Assembly: GCF_935825525.1 (NCBI RefSeq)
Contig: NZ_CAKXZT010000126.1
Coordinates: 94,508-158,507, forward strand
Length of the DNA: 64,000 nucleotides
DNA from: Mesorhizobium escarrei
GTDB taxonomy: Bacteria; Pseudomonadota; Alphaproteobacteria; Rhizobiales; Rhizobiaceae
Reading direction: 5' to 3'
A program made the translations under genes and the position numbers. This document shows, piece after piece, positions 5,941 through 13,914 of this stretch (its first letter is position 1; each line of letters opens with the position of its first letter). Below the pieces are notes generated by a model. It did not search any database and was not told where the DNA came from. It was given only the letters and a program-made list of their open reading frames with translations.

Positions 5941-7670
5941 TATCCGATCGCGTCGCCGGATGCGGCGCGGCTGTCGATAGCGCCGTTGTAGCGGGCGCCG
6001 CCCCCCTTTTCGATCTCGGCCAGGCTCTTGCCGCCGACCAGGATGCCAGCCGCCTGGCCCCAGGTCGCATCGGTGACATCGAGGCGGTAGCCCATGCCGG
6101 CAAGCAGTTTTTCGGTATCGGGCGACAGGCCGAACGGTTCGATATAGACCGTGTCGGGCAGCCATTGGTGATGGATGCGCGGCGCGTCGATCGCCTCCTG
6201 GATGTTCATGCCGTGATCGACGACATTGACGATCGCTGCCAGCGTGATGGTGATGATGCGCGAGCCGCCGGGGCTGCCGATGACCATGAACGGCTTGCCG
6301 TCTTTGGCGACGATAGTCGGGCTCATCGACGACAGCGGCGTCTTCCTCGGGGCGATCGCATTCGCCTCGCCCTGGACGAGGCCGTAGAGATTGGGCACGC
6401 CTGGTTTCTGGGTGAAATCGTCCATCTCGTTGTTGAGCAGGATGCCGGTGCCGCCGGCGACGACGGCGGCGCCGAACGAGCCGTTCAGCGTGTAGGTCAC
6501 CGCGACGGCGTTGCCGTCATTGTCGACGATCGAATAATGCGTCGTCTCCTGGCTCTCGCCAAAGCCCTTCGGCATTAGATCCTGCGACACGCCGGCCCGG
6601 AACGGATCGATCTTTTCGCGGATTTCCTTCGCATAATTCTTGTCGAGCAGTTTTTCCACCGGATTGTCGACGAAGTCGGGATCGCCGAGCGCCGAGTTGC
6701 GGTCGACATAGGCATGGCGCATCGCCTCGACCATGATCCGGACCGTTTCAGCGGAACCCGCACCGAGATAGGACAGTGGGTAACCTTCCAGCACGTTGAG
6801 GATCTCGCAGATGATGACGCCGCCCGAACTCGGCGGCGGCGACGAGGTGATCTCATAGCCGCGGTAGTTGCAGGTCACCGGTTTTAGCTCGCGGACCGCG
6901 TAGGTCTCGAAATCCGCCTTGGCCAGAATGCCGCCCTTCTCCGCGCTCGCCTTGACGATGCCGTCGGCGATCGGTCCTTTGTAGAAGGCATCGTGACCTC
7001 GTTCCGAAATCGCCGAGAGCGAGGCGGCGAGATCGGCCTGGACAAGGCGCTCGCCGACGGCATAGGGCTTGCCGTCAGGCTTCAGGAAGATGGCGGCCGC
7101 GGCCGGGTCCTTGGCCAGTCGCTCAGCGCCGCCTTCGAGCGAAGCGACGTCGCCCTGCTCCAGCACGAACCCGTCTTTGGCATAGCGGATGGCCGGCGCC
7201 ATCAAGTCCTGCCGCGTCAGCGTGCCGTATTTTTCCCGTGCCGTCTCGAATCCGGCCACCGAGCCCGGCACGCCGACAGCGAGATAGCCGTCGAGGCTGG
7301 CGCCTTTCACCGGCTTGCCGTCCTTGTCGAGATACATGGTTTTCGTCGAGGCGAGCGGCGCGCGCTCGCGGAAATCGAGGAACGTCGAGCGGCCGTCCTT
7401 GAAGCGGATGGTCATGAAGCCGCCACCGCCGATATTGCCGGCGTTTGGATAGACCACAGCCAGTGCGTAGCCAACGGCGACCGCGGCATCGACGGCGTTG
7501 CCGCCCTTCTTCAGCACCTCGACGCCGACTTCCGACGCCAGATGCTGGGCGGTCACCACCATGCCATGTTCGCCCATCGCCGGCTGCGGCGAGGCGGCGA
7601 ATGCGGCCGCCAGCGGCGCAAAGGTCAAGGTGAGGGAAAGACTGAGTGCGATTAGGGTGCGGCGGTGCAT
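5937..7670 (-). CDS. ggt: Gamma-glutamyltranspeptidase (glutathione hydrolase) proenzyme
   Basis: A 577-residue N-terminal-nucleophile hydrolase that cleaves or transfers the gamma-glutamyl group of glutathione in the periplasm. The start at 7670 (MHRRTLIALSLSLTL) is chosen for its GAGGAAACGGCC ribosome binding site and signal peptide, in preference to an upstream start at 7736. Family landmarks are AVAVGYALAVVYPNAGNIGG near the N-terminus, the autocleavage region TTHYSIVDNDGNAVAVTYT whose first or second Thr becomes the small-subunit nucleophile, the GTGILLNNEMDDF stretch, and PLSSMSPTIV with GSPGG near the oxyanion site. Length is normal for the family. Its stop codon lies inside a dispersed repeat. 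Confidence 0.95.
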   Translation of the reverse strand: MHRRTLIALSLSLTLTFAPLAAAFAASPQPAMGEHGMVVTAQHLASEVGVEVLKKGGNAVDAAVAVGYALAVVYPNAGNIGGGGFMTIRFKDGRSTFLDFRERAPLASTKTMYLDKDGKPVKGASLDGYLAVGVPGSVAGFETAREKYGTLTRQDLMAPAIRYAKDGFVLEQGDVASLEGGAERLAKDPAAAAIFLKPDGKPYAVGERLVQADLAASLSAISERGHDAFYKGPIADGIVKASAEKGGILAKADFETYAVRELKPVTCNYRGYEITSSPPPSSGGVIICEILNVLEGYPLSYLGAGSAETVRIMVEAMRHAYVDRNSALGDPDFVDNPVEKLLDKNYAKEIREKIDPFRAGVSQDLMPKGFGESQETTHYSIVDNDGNAVAVTYTLNGSFGAAVVAGGTGILLNNEMDDFTQKPGVPNLYGLVQGEANAIAPRKTPLSSMSPTIVAKDGKPFMVIGSPGGSRIITITLAAIVNVVDHGMNIQEAIDAPRIHHQWLPDTVYIEPFGLSPDTEKLLAGMGYRLDVTDATWGQAAGILVGGKSLAEIEKGGGARYNGAIDSRAASGDAIGY

Positions 7671-7811
7671 GGCCGTTTCCTCCGAGGCGTGGGATGTGCC
7701 TAGAAGAAACTGTTGGAGGGGGCGAGTCCATGGCAATAGAACGGAAAGGGATTGGTGCAGCCATCACCGGCCGCTTCGCAAGCCGCCGTTGCGATCTTCG
7801 GCTGATGTAAC

Positions 7812-7872
7812 GGCATGGATCCTAGGGTCTCCGCGACGTCGCTTCGCTCCTGCTCCGCCCTAGGATGACGAA
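7812..7872 (+). repeat. Dispersed repeat, family B, copy 1
   Basis: Contains GGCATGGATCCTAGGGTCTC, CGCGACGTCGCTTCGCTCC and CCGCCCTAGGATGACGAA. The ends (CCTAGGGT.. and ..GCCCTAGG) are inverted relative to each other. An opposite-orientation copy starts 83 bp downstream and a third copy is at 24864-24928. Confidence 0.85.
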
Positions 7873-7955
7873 AGCGTGTTGGCTTGTGGCTAATCGCGGA
7901 TGTAGGAGATTGGCGGCTAATGGCAACCTTGGAGATTGGCCGATACGATTTTCCC

Positions 7956-8018
7956 TTCGTCATCCTAGGGCGGAGCAGTCGCGAAGCGACGTCGCGGAGA
8001 CCCTAGGATCCATGCCGT
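7956..8018 (-). repeat. Dispersed repeat, family B, copy 2 (inverted)
   Basis: Reverse complement of the copy at 7812-7872 over about 60 bp with few changes. Together the two form a large inverted repeat that could fold into a long hairpin in RNA reading through from rhaI toward ggt. Confidence 0.85.
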
Positions 8019-8175
8019 GACCTCTCAGCGTCGCAGTGTTGATGGCAAGCCCCCAACCTCAACCTTCAGCCATTTTGTTCTTGCTTTGTGCCGGCAGTTA
8101 TGCTAGTGATTTCCGCACGGTGCTGATTTGCGCTGCGACCCGCCTCAGGCGGGCTTTTTCGTTTTCAGGCCGATA

Positions 8176-9468
8176 TCAAACAATCCCGCCGCCGCCGCTC
8201 GCGATCGCCGGCCGTTCTGCCGCGACCTTGGCTCGGTAGCCGGCGGCGCGATAGGTGGCGACCGGATCGATGGCGCCGCCCGTGTTCAGCCGCGCCATGG
8301 CGAGGATCGGCTCGACATCGGTGCGATAGGCGGTTTTCAGTGTCTGCGTCGCCATCAGCGCGTCATTGGCGTCCTGATGGCCTTCCAGCGCCTGGCGATC
8401 GACCAGCAGCGCCTGCGCATAGGCGCGCTGCACCTCGACCGCCGACAACATCAGGCTTTCGATCGGGTCGGTGACATTGTGGCTCTGGTCGAGCATGTGA
8501 GCCGGATCAAAACCTTCGGCGCCGGCAAGCTCGGCATCGACCAGCTCGTTGAAGACGAGGAACAGCCGGTAGGGATCGATGGAGCCGGCGTCGAGATCGT
8601 CGTCGCCATATTTCGAATCGTTGAAATGGAAGCCGCCGAGCTTCTTGAACTGGATCAGCCGCGACACGATCATCTCGATGTTGACGTTGGGCGCGTGATG
8701 GCCGAGGTCGACCAGGCAGAACGCCTTGTCGCCGAGCTCCTTGGCGATGATGTAGTTGGTGCCCCAATCCTGCACGACCGTCGAATAGAAGGCCGGCTCG
8801 TACATCTTGTGCTCGGTGAACAGTTTCCAGTCGTCCGGCAGTCCGGCGTAGATCTCCTTCATTGCGTCGAGATAGCGCTCGAACGCCTTGGCGAAATTGA
8901 CTTGGCCGGGGAAATTCGAGCCGTCGCCGATCCACACCGTCAGTGCCTTGGAGCCGAGCATCTTGCCGATCTCGATGCATTCGAGATTGTGCTCGACCGC
9001 CTGCCGGCGGGTGCTGGCGTCGGCATGCGACAGCGAGCCGAACTTGTAGGACAGTTTTTGATCACTGGCGTCGGAGAAGGTGTTCGAGTTCATCGCGTCG
9101 AAGCCGAGGCCGAAGCGCGATGCCGCCTGCTTCAGCCGGTTCGGGTCGGCCTTGTCCCAGGGAATGTGCAGCGAGACGGTGGGTGTCGCCTGCGTCAACT
9201 GCCGGATCAAGGCGCAGTCCTCGATCTTGTCGAAAATATCGCGCGGTTCGCCGGCGCCGGGAAAGCGGGCAAAGCGGGTGCCGCCGGTGCCGACGCCCCA
9301 GGAGGGGATCGCCACTGCGAATTTTTCGACCTTGTCGCTGATAGCGTCGATGGCGATGCCGCGGCGGTCGAGGCGCTCGCCGAGCGAGTCGTAGTCGCGC
9401 TTGAGGTCGGCCGCGCGCGCGGCGTTGTCCTTGTCGATGATGTCGGCGGAGATGATGGTTTCGGACAT
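8176..9468 (-). CDS. rhaI: L-rhamnose isomerase, rhizobial type
   Basis: A 430-residue xylose-isomerase-fold enzyme converting L-rhamnose to L-rhamnulose, of the rhizobial family rather than the E. coli RhaA type. The ATG at 9468 is preceded by GGGAGGAACC. Recognisable stretches include IPSWGVGTGGTRFARFPG near residue 53, TVWIGDGSNFPGQ, KLFTEHKMYEPAFYSTVVQD with the metal-binding Glu/His, VDLGHHAPNVNIEMI, and FHFNDSKYGDDDLDAGSIDP with a metal-binding Asp cluster. It follows rhaD in the same direction 106 bp downstream; the two make the leftward rhaDI operon opposite rhaR. Confidence 0.95.
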   Translation of the reverse strand: MSETIISADIIDKDNAARAADLKRDYDSLGERLDRRGIAIDAISDKVEKFAVAIPSWGVGTGGTRFARFPGAGEPRDIFDKIEDCALIRQLTQATPTVSLHIPWDKADPNRLKQAASRFGLGFDAMNSNTFSDASDQKLSYKFGSLSHADASTRRQAVEHNLECIEIGKMLGSKALTVWIGDGSNFPGQVNFAKAFERYLDAMKEIYAGLPDDWKLFTEHKMYEPAFYSTVVQDWGTNYIIAKELGDKAFCLVDLGHHAPNVNIEMIVSRLIQFKKLGGFHFNDSKYGDDDLDAGSIDPYRLFLVFNELVDAELAGAEGFDPAHMLDQSHNVTDPIESLMLSAVEVQRAYAQALLVDRQALEGHQDANDALMATQTLKTAYRTDVEPILAMARLNTGGAIDPVATYRAAGYRAKVAAERPAIASGGGGIV

Positions 9469-9506
9469 GGTTCCTCCCAGTATATGTTTGGTCGGCCCTG
9501 CCGGGG

Positions 9507-9536
9507 CCTTCTGCCCGTATAGTGACGGGGAGAAGG
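9507..9536. repeat. Intercistronic hairpin between rhaD and rhaI
   Basis: CCTTCTgCCCGT pairs with ACGGGgAGAAGG around a 6-nt loop. The sequence resembles the arms of the dispersed element at 49962-50152. It may affect processing or stability of the rhaDI transcript. Confidence 0.5.
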
Positions 9537-9574
9537 GGGCGCGCCGGCGCTGGCTCCAAACCTCAAATGATCGG

Positions 9575-11677
9575 CTACCGCGTAAAGCTCTGCGCGTTGC
9601 CCGCGTCGACATTGACGATATTGCCGGTCGACTTGGCCGACATGTCGGAGGCGAAGAAATAGATCGCCTCGGCGATGTCTTCGGGGAACACCGAACGCTT
9701 CAGCATCGAGCGCGAGCGGTAGTGCTCCTCGAGGTCGTCGGTCGACATCTTGTAGGCGGCGGCGCGCTGTTCCTTCCACTCGCCGGTCCAGATCTTCGAG
9801 CCGCGCAGCACGGCGTCGGGATTGACGACATTGACCCTGATCTGGGCTTCCGCGCCTTCCAGCGCCAGGCAGCGCGCCAGATGGATCTCGGCGGCCTTGG
9901 CGGTGCAATAGGCGGCGGCATTGGGCGAGGCGGCAAGCCCGTTCTTGGAGGCGACGAAGACGACATTGCCGCCGATCTTTTGCGCCCGGAACAGCCGGAA
10001 TGCTTCGCGCGAAACTAGGAAATAGCCGGTCGACAAGATGTCCATGTTCTTGTTCCACAGCGCCAGAGTCGTCTCCTCGATGGGCGCCGAGGTTGCCAGG
10101 CCGGCATTCGACACCAGAGTATCGATGCCGCCGAACTCGACCGCGGTTTCGGCGAAACCGGAGATCACCTGGTCCTCTGACGTGACGTCGATGACCAGCG
10201 GCCGCACGAAATCCTTGCCATGGGCTTTCGTCAGTTCGTCGTTGGCGCTGGCAAGGGCTGTCTCGTCGATGTCGGCCAGCACTACGCAGGCGCCCTCGCG
10301 CAACAGCCGGTTGGCCGTCGCCCGGCCGATGCCGCCGGCGCCGCCGGTGACCAGCGCGATCTGGCCGGCAAGCGCTTTCGGCTTGGGCAGGCGCTGCAGC
10401 TTTGCCTCTTCGAGCAGCCAGTATTCGATGTCGAACGCTTCCTGCTCGGGCAGTCCGACATAGGTCGACACCGTCGAGGCGCCGCGCATGACATTGATGG
10501 CGTTGACGTAGAACTCGCCCGATATGCGCGCCGTCGCCTTGTCGCCGGCGAAGGTGAACATGCCGACGCCGGGCATCAGATAGACCACGGCGTTCGGATC
10601 ACGCACCGGTGGCGAATCCGCATGCTTGCACCTGTCATAATAGGCCTGGTAGCCAACGCGATACTCCGCCACATCGTCGGCAAGACGGGCAATGACGGCA
10701 TCGACATCGGGATTGTCGGGATCGAACTCGATGACCAGCGGCCGGATCTTGGTGCGCAGGAAATGATCCGGGCAGGAGGTGCCGAGCGCCGCCAGCGGGC
10801 GCAAATCCTTCGAATTGACGAATTCGAGCACGGCGGGCGAATCGTCGAAATGGCCGAGCTTGTGGCTCTTCTCCGAGATCAGGCCGCGGATCCTCGGCAT
10901 CAGCTTTGCCGCAATGGCGCGACGCGCCGGCGCGTCGCGCGATTTGACGACTTCGCCACCGAAGACCGGCTTGCCTTCAGACTTGCGCTCGAACCAGTCA
11001 ATCGCCTGGTTGATCACCGAGATCGTCGTCTCGTAGCATTCCCGAGGGCTGTCGCCCCAGGTGAACAGGCCATGGCTTGCCAGCACAACGCCCTTGGCCT
11101 CGGGGTTTTCGGAGCAGAATTTTTCCAGCCACAGGCCGAGTTCGAAGCCCGGGCGCTTCCATGGCAGCCAGCCGATCGCGTCACCGAAGATCTCCCTGGT
11201 CAGCGCCTGCGAATCCTTGGCGGCGGCAATCGCGATGATGGCGTCGGGATGCATGTGGTCGACATGCCGCTTCGGCACGAAGGCGTGCAGCGGCGTGTCG
11301 ATCGAGGCCGCGCGTGGGTTAAGATTGAAGGTGCAATGGGGCAGATAGGCGACCATCTCGTCCTCATGCTCGAGGCCACGGTAGAGACCCTTAAGCGCGC
11401 GTAACTTGTCCATGTAGAGGGTGGCGAAACCGTCTGTTTTAATCGAGGCGCTGTCGCCGCCCGAGCCCTTCACCCACAGCACTTCCACGCTTTCGCCGGT
11501 GAGCGGATCCTTTTGCCAGATCTTGGAAGAGGTGTTGCCGCCGCCATAGTTGGTGACTCGCCTGTCGGAGCCAAGAACATTCGAGCGATACACGAGACAT
11601 TCCGGCTCGCTCATTCCCAGGGCTTTCGCCTCATCCCAAAGATTGGCGAGGCGCGTGCCGGAGCGCTTGTCAAGCAT
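9575..11677 (-). CDS. rhaD: Bifunctional rhamnulose-1-phosphate aldolase / short-chain dehydrogenase
   Basis: A 700-residue fusion. Residues about 1-420 are a class II aldolase/adducin domain with the zinc-binding HVDHMH motif (KRHVDHMHPDAIIAIAAAKD), which cleaves L-rhamnulose-1-phosphate to DHAP and L-lactaldehyde. Residues about 440-700 are a Rossmann short-chain dehydrogenase with LVTGGAGGIGRATANRLL and the YCTAK catalytic pair, thought to oxidise lactaldehyde. The ATG at 11677 follows GGGAGGATTACCT; a longer reading to 11785 lacks support. It is the first gene of the leftward operon, divergent from rhaR across a palindrome-rich region. Confidence 0.95.
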   Translation of the reverse strand: MLDKRSGTRLANLWDEAKALGMSEPECLVYRSNVLGSDRRVTNYGGGNTSSKIWQKDPLTGESVEVLWVKGSGGDSASIKTDGFATLYMDKLRALKGLYRGLEHEDEMVAYLPHCTFNLNPRAASIDTPLHAFVPKRHVDHMHPDAIIAIAAAKDSQALTREIFGDAIGWLPWKRPGFELGLWLEKFCSENPEAKGVVLASHGLFTWGDSPRECYETTISVINQAIDWFERKSEGKPVFGGEVVKSRDAPARRAIAAKLMPRIRGLISEKSHKLGHFDDSPAVLEFVNSKDLRPLAALGTSCPDHFLRTKIRPLVIEFDPDNPDVDAVIARLADDVAEYRVGYQAYYDRCKHADSPPVRDPNAVVYLMPGVGMFTFAGDKATARISGEFYVNAINVMRGASTVSTYVGLPEQEAFDIEYWLLEEAKLQRLPKPKALAGQIALVTGGAGGIGRATANRLLREGACVVLADIDETALASANDELTKAHGKDFVRPLVIDVTSEDQVISGFAETAVEFGGIDTLVSNAGLATSAPIEETTLALWNKNMDILSTGYFLVSREAFRLFRAQKIGGNVVFVASKNGLAASPNAAAYCTAKAAEIHLARCLALEGAEAQIRVNVVNPDAVLRGSKIWTGEWKEQRAAAYKMSTDDLEEHYRSRSMLKRSVFPEDIAEAIYFFASDMSAKSTGNIVNVDAGNAQSFTR

Positions 11678-11786
11678 AGGTAATCCTCCCGTGACGTGAG
11701 ACGCGCAAACGGTGCGGTCAATTGCGACCGCATAGCGGGTCAGCTTCGGTCGAATGTCCACGGAAGCGGCGTCATTGTCAATCACA

Positions 11787-11834
11787 AACGATCAAGATTG
11801 ATCATATTGCACTGCACAATGGAATTATATGATC
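11787..11834. promoter_or_regulatory. Putative RhaR operator region between rhaD and rhaR
   Basis: Two inverted repeats sit in the 213-bp divergent region: GATCAA-GA-TTGATC (11790-11803) and GATCATAT (11800-11807) with ATATGATC (11827-11834) separated by 19 bp. The region is AT-rich compared with its surroundings. DeoR-family regulators bind such repeats, and RhaR is encoded next to it, so this is the likely control site for both directions. The binding is inferred. Confidence 0.6.
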
Positions 11835-11890
11835 GGAAATGATTGACACTGCGCGTTTTGAGTGCCTAGATGTGCTGGCAGGGAGGAACC

Positions 11891-12700
11891 ATGCACGAAA
11901 AAGAGCGCCACAGGATCATTTTGTCCGCCGTCCAGGAAAAGCCTGTGGTGACGGTGCAGGAGATGGTCGACCTGACGGACTCGTCCGAGGCGACGATCCG
12001 GCGCGACATCGCAGCATTGCATGTGCAAAAGCGCCTGCGCCGCGTGCGTGGCGGCGCCGAGGCGATCACGCCGCCGCAATTCATCGGCCTTGCCGGCCGG
12101 CCTTTTTCCGTCAACGAGACGATCAACGCTGCGCAGAAGCGAACGATCGCGCGGGACGCCGTGGAACTGTGCAAGGACGGCGAGCCGATCATCATCAATG
12201 GCGGAACCACAACCTTCCAGATGGTGCATTTCCTGACCGGCCGCCGCATGCCGATCTTCACCAATTCCTTTCCGATCGCCGAGCACCTGCTCAAGCACTC
12301 CAAGAACACGGTGATGCTGTCGGGCGGCACCATCTACCGTGAGCAGAACATCATCCTGTCGCCGTTCGACAATGACGTGACGCGCAATTTTTATGCGCGC
12401 CGCATGTTCATGGGCGCGCAAGGGCTCGGGCCGCTCGGCCTGATGGAAGGCGATCCGCTGCTGATCCAGGCCGAGCAGAAACTGATCGATCAGGCCGACG
12501 AGCTGGTGGTGCTGGTCGACTCGTCGAAATTCCGCAAACGCTCCAGCCTGATCCTGTGTGGCCTGTCGCGCATCGCCACCGTCATCACCGACGACGGCAT
12601 CGAGGATCGCGAGGCCAAGATGTTGGAGGCCGCCGGTGTGACGCTGATCGTCGCCCGCACAACGGCAGCCAATAGGGAAGAATCTTCGCTGCAGGCCTGA
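11891..12700 (+). CDS. rhaR: DeoR-family transcriptional regulator of rhamnose catabolism
   Basis: A 269-residue regulator. Residues 1-60 form the DeoR winged helix-turn-helix (VTVQEMVDLTDSSEATIRRD then IAALHVQKRLRRVRGGAEA). The rest is the sugar-phosphate-isomerase-like sensor domain (IIINGGTTTFQMVHFLTGR, DELVVLVDSSKFRKRSSLIL). The ATG at 11891 follows GGGAGGAACC. It lies between the divergent rhaDI operon and the transporter-kinase operon, as in Rhizobium leguminosarum. The likely effector is a phosphorylated rhamnose intermediate, an inference from the domain type. Confidence 0.92.
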   Translation: MHEKERHRIILSAVQEKPVVTVQEMVDLTDSSEATIRRDIAALHVQKRLRRVRGGAEAITPPQFIGLAGRPFSVNETINAAQKRTIARDAVELCKDGEPIIINGGTTTFQMVHFLTGRRMPIFTNSFPIAEHLLKHSKNTVMLSGGTIYREQNIILSPFDNDVTRNFYARRMFMGAQGLGPLGLMEGDPLLIQAEQKLIDQADELVVLVDSSKFRKRSSLILCGLSRIATVITDDGIEDREAKMLEAAGVTLIVARTTAANREESSLQA

Positions 12701-12746
12701 GGGTTCGCAGCGGCGATGGAATGCAACGCTCAAGGGAGGATATTCG

Positions 12747-13742
12747 ATGAGCTTTCTGAAGAAATTGATGGTTACGGCGGCGTTTTCCGCCGCCATGTTC
12801 GTGAATGCCGCCTATGCCGAGAACGTCAAGATCGCGCTGGTGGTGAAGTCGCTCGGCAACGGCTTCTTCGATGCCGCCAACAAGGGCGCCGAAGAGGCGG
12901 CCAAGGAACTCGGCGGCGTCGATATCATCTACACCGGCCCGACCAAGGCGACCGCCGAAGCGCAGATCGAGGTGATCAATTCGCTGATCGCCCAAAAAGT
13001 CGACGCGATCGCCATTTCGGCCAACGACGCCGACGCGCTGGTTCCGGCGCTGAAGAAGGCGATGGATCGCGGCATCACCGTCATCTCGTGGGATTCCGGC
13101 GTCGCTCCGGAAGGCCGCCAGCTCCACCTCAACCCCTCGGACACCAACCTGATCGGCGAGACCATCATCAAGCTTGCCGCCGACTATCTGCCGGAAGGCG
13201 GCGATGTCGCCATCCTGTCGGCTTCGTCGACCGCGACCAACCAGAACGCCTGGATCGACGCGGCCAAGAAGGTGCTGCCGGAGAAATTCCCCAAGATCAA
13301 TCTCGTCGCCACCGTCTATGGCGACGACGACTCGGCCAAGAGCACGGACGAGGCCAAGGGCCTGCTAAAATCCTATCCGAACCTCAAGGCGATCATCGCA
13401 CCGACCACGGTCGGCGTCGTTGCCGCCGCGCAGGTGGTGACCGACCAGGGCCTGATCGGCAAGGTCAACGTCACCGGCCTGGCGCTGCCGTCGGAGTTCA
13501 AGAAGTTTATCGACAACGGCGCCAGCCAGGCGGTTGCGCTGTGGAACCCGATCGATCTCGGCTACTCGGCCGTCTACCTCGCCCATGATTTGGCGGTGAA
13601 GAAGGAAGAAGCCAAGCCGGGTGCGACGCTGTCGATCGGCCGCGTCGGCAAGGTCACGCTGGACGATACCAATTCGGCTGCCATGGCTCCGCCCTTCAAG
13701 TTCGACAAGTCGAACATCGAAGAGTTCTCCAAGATCTATTGA
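12747..13742 (+). CDS. rhaS: Rhamnose ABC transporter substrate-binding protein
   Basis: A 331-residue periplasmic sugar-binding protein of the LacI/RbsB fold (Peripla_BP_4). It has a signal peptide ending near AAYAEN (residue about 25), then VKIALVVKSLGNGFFDAANK, and YTGPTKATAEAQIEVINSLI, IAISANDADALVPALKKAMD and VISWDSGV. The ATG follows GGGAGGATATTCG. It is the first transporter gene after rhaR, with a short gap of 46 bp. A dispersed repeat separates it from rhaT. Confidence 0.95.
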   Translation: MSFLKKLMVTAAFSAAMFVNAAYAENVKIALVVKSLGNGFFDAANKGAEEAAKELGGVDIIYTGPTKATAEAQIEVINSLIAQKVDAIAISANDADALVPALKKAMDRGITVISWDSGVAPEGRQLHLNPSDTNLIGETIIKLAADYLPEGGDVAILSASSTATNQNAWIDAAKKVLPEKFPKINLVATVYGDDDSAKSTDEAKGLLKSYPNLKAIIAPTTVGVVAAAQVVTDQGLIGKVNVTGLALPSEFKKFIDNGASQAVALWNPIDLGYSAVYLAHDLAVKKEEAKPGATLSIGRVGKVTLDDTNSAAMAPPFKFDKSNIEEFSKIY

Positions 13743-13751
13743 TCCTGGAGC

Positions 13752-13914
13752 GCCACCCTCCCTTTGTGGGGAGGGTCGGCGAGGCAGCTTCGCGAAGCGA
13801 TGCAGGCGAGACGGGATGGGGGTGGCGACATCTCCATACACCAGGACCCAGATATGCTAGTAGACCCCCACCCCGCTCACTTCGTCCGCGACCCTCCCCA
13901 CAAGGGGGAGGGTA
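13752..13914. repeat. Dispersed inverted-repeat element, family C, inside the rha operon
   Basis: Outer arms CCACCCTCCCTTTGTGGGGA (from 13753) and GACCCTCCCCACAAGGGGGA (from 13890) are inverted copies flanking about 110 bp. Each arm is itself a small palindrome (CCCTCC..TGTGGGGAGGG). The element lies between the rhaS stop and the first conserved codons of rhaT. Confidence 0.75.

Larger units (their letters stand above)
7671..8175. other. 505-bp intergenic region between rhaI and ggt
   Basis: The main content is a pair of inverted repeat copies (7812-7872 and 7956-8018). A short A/G-rich stretch and GCCTCAGGCGGGCTTTTTCG near 8140-8160 resemble a terminator (CCCGCCTCAGGCGGG plus T5 on the plus strand, 8139-8160). 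No gene is seen. Confidence 0.55.

Noticed and set aside
8128..9522. Long open frame on the plus strand (464 codons) across rhaI
   Set aside because: It is fully antisense to the motif-rich rhaI gene and has no family features or ribosome binding site; long antisense frames are expected in GC-rich coding DNA.
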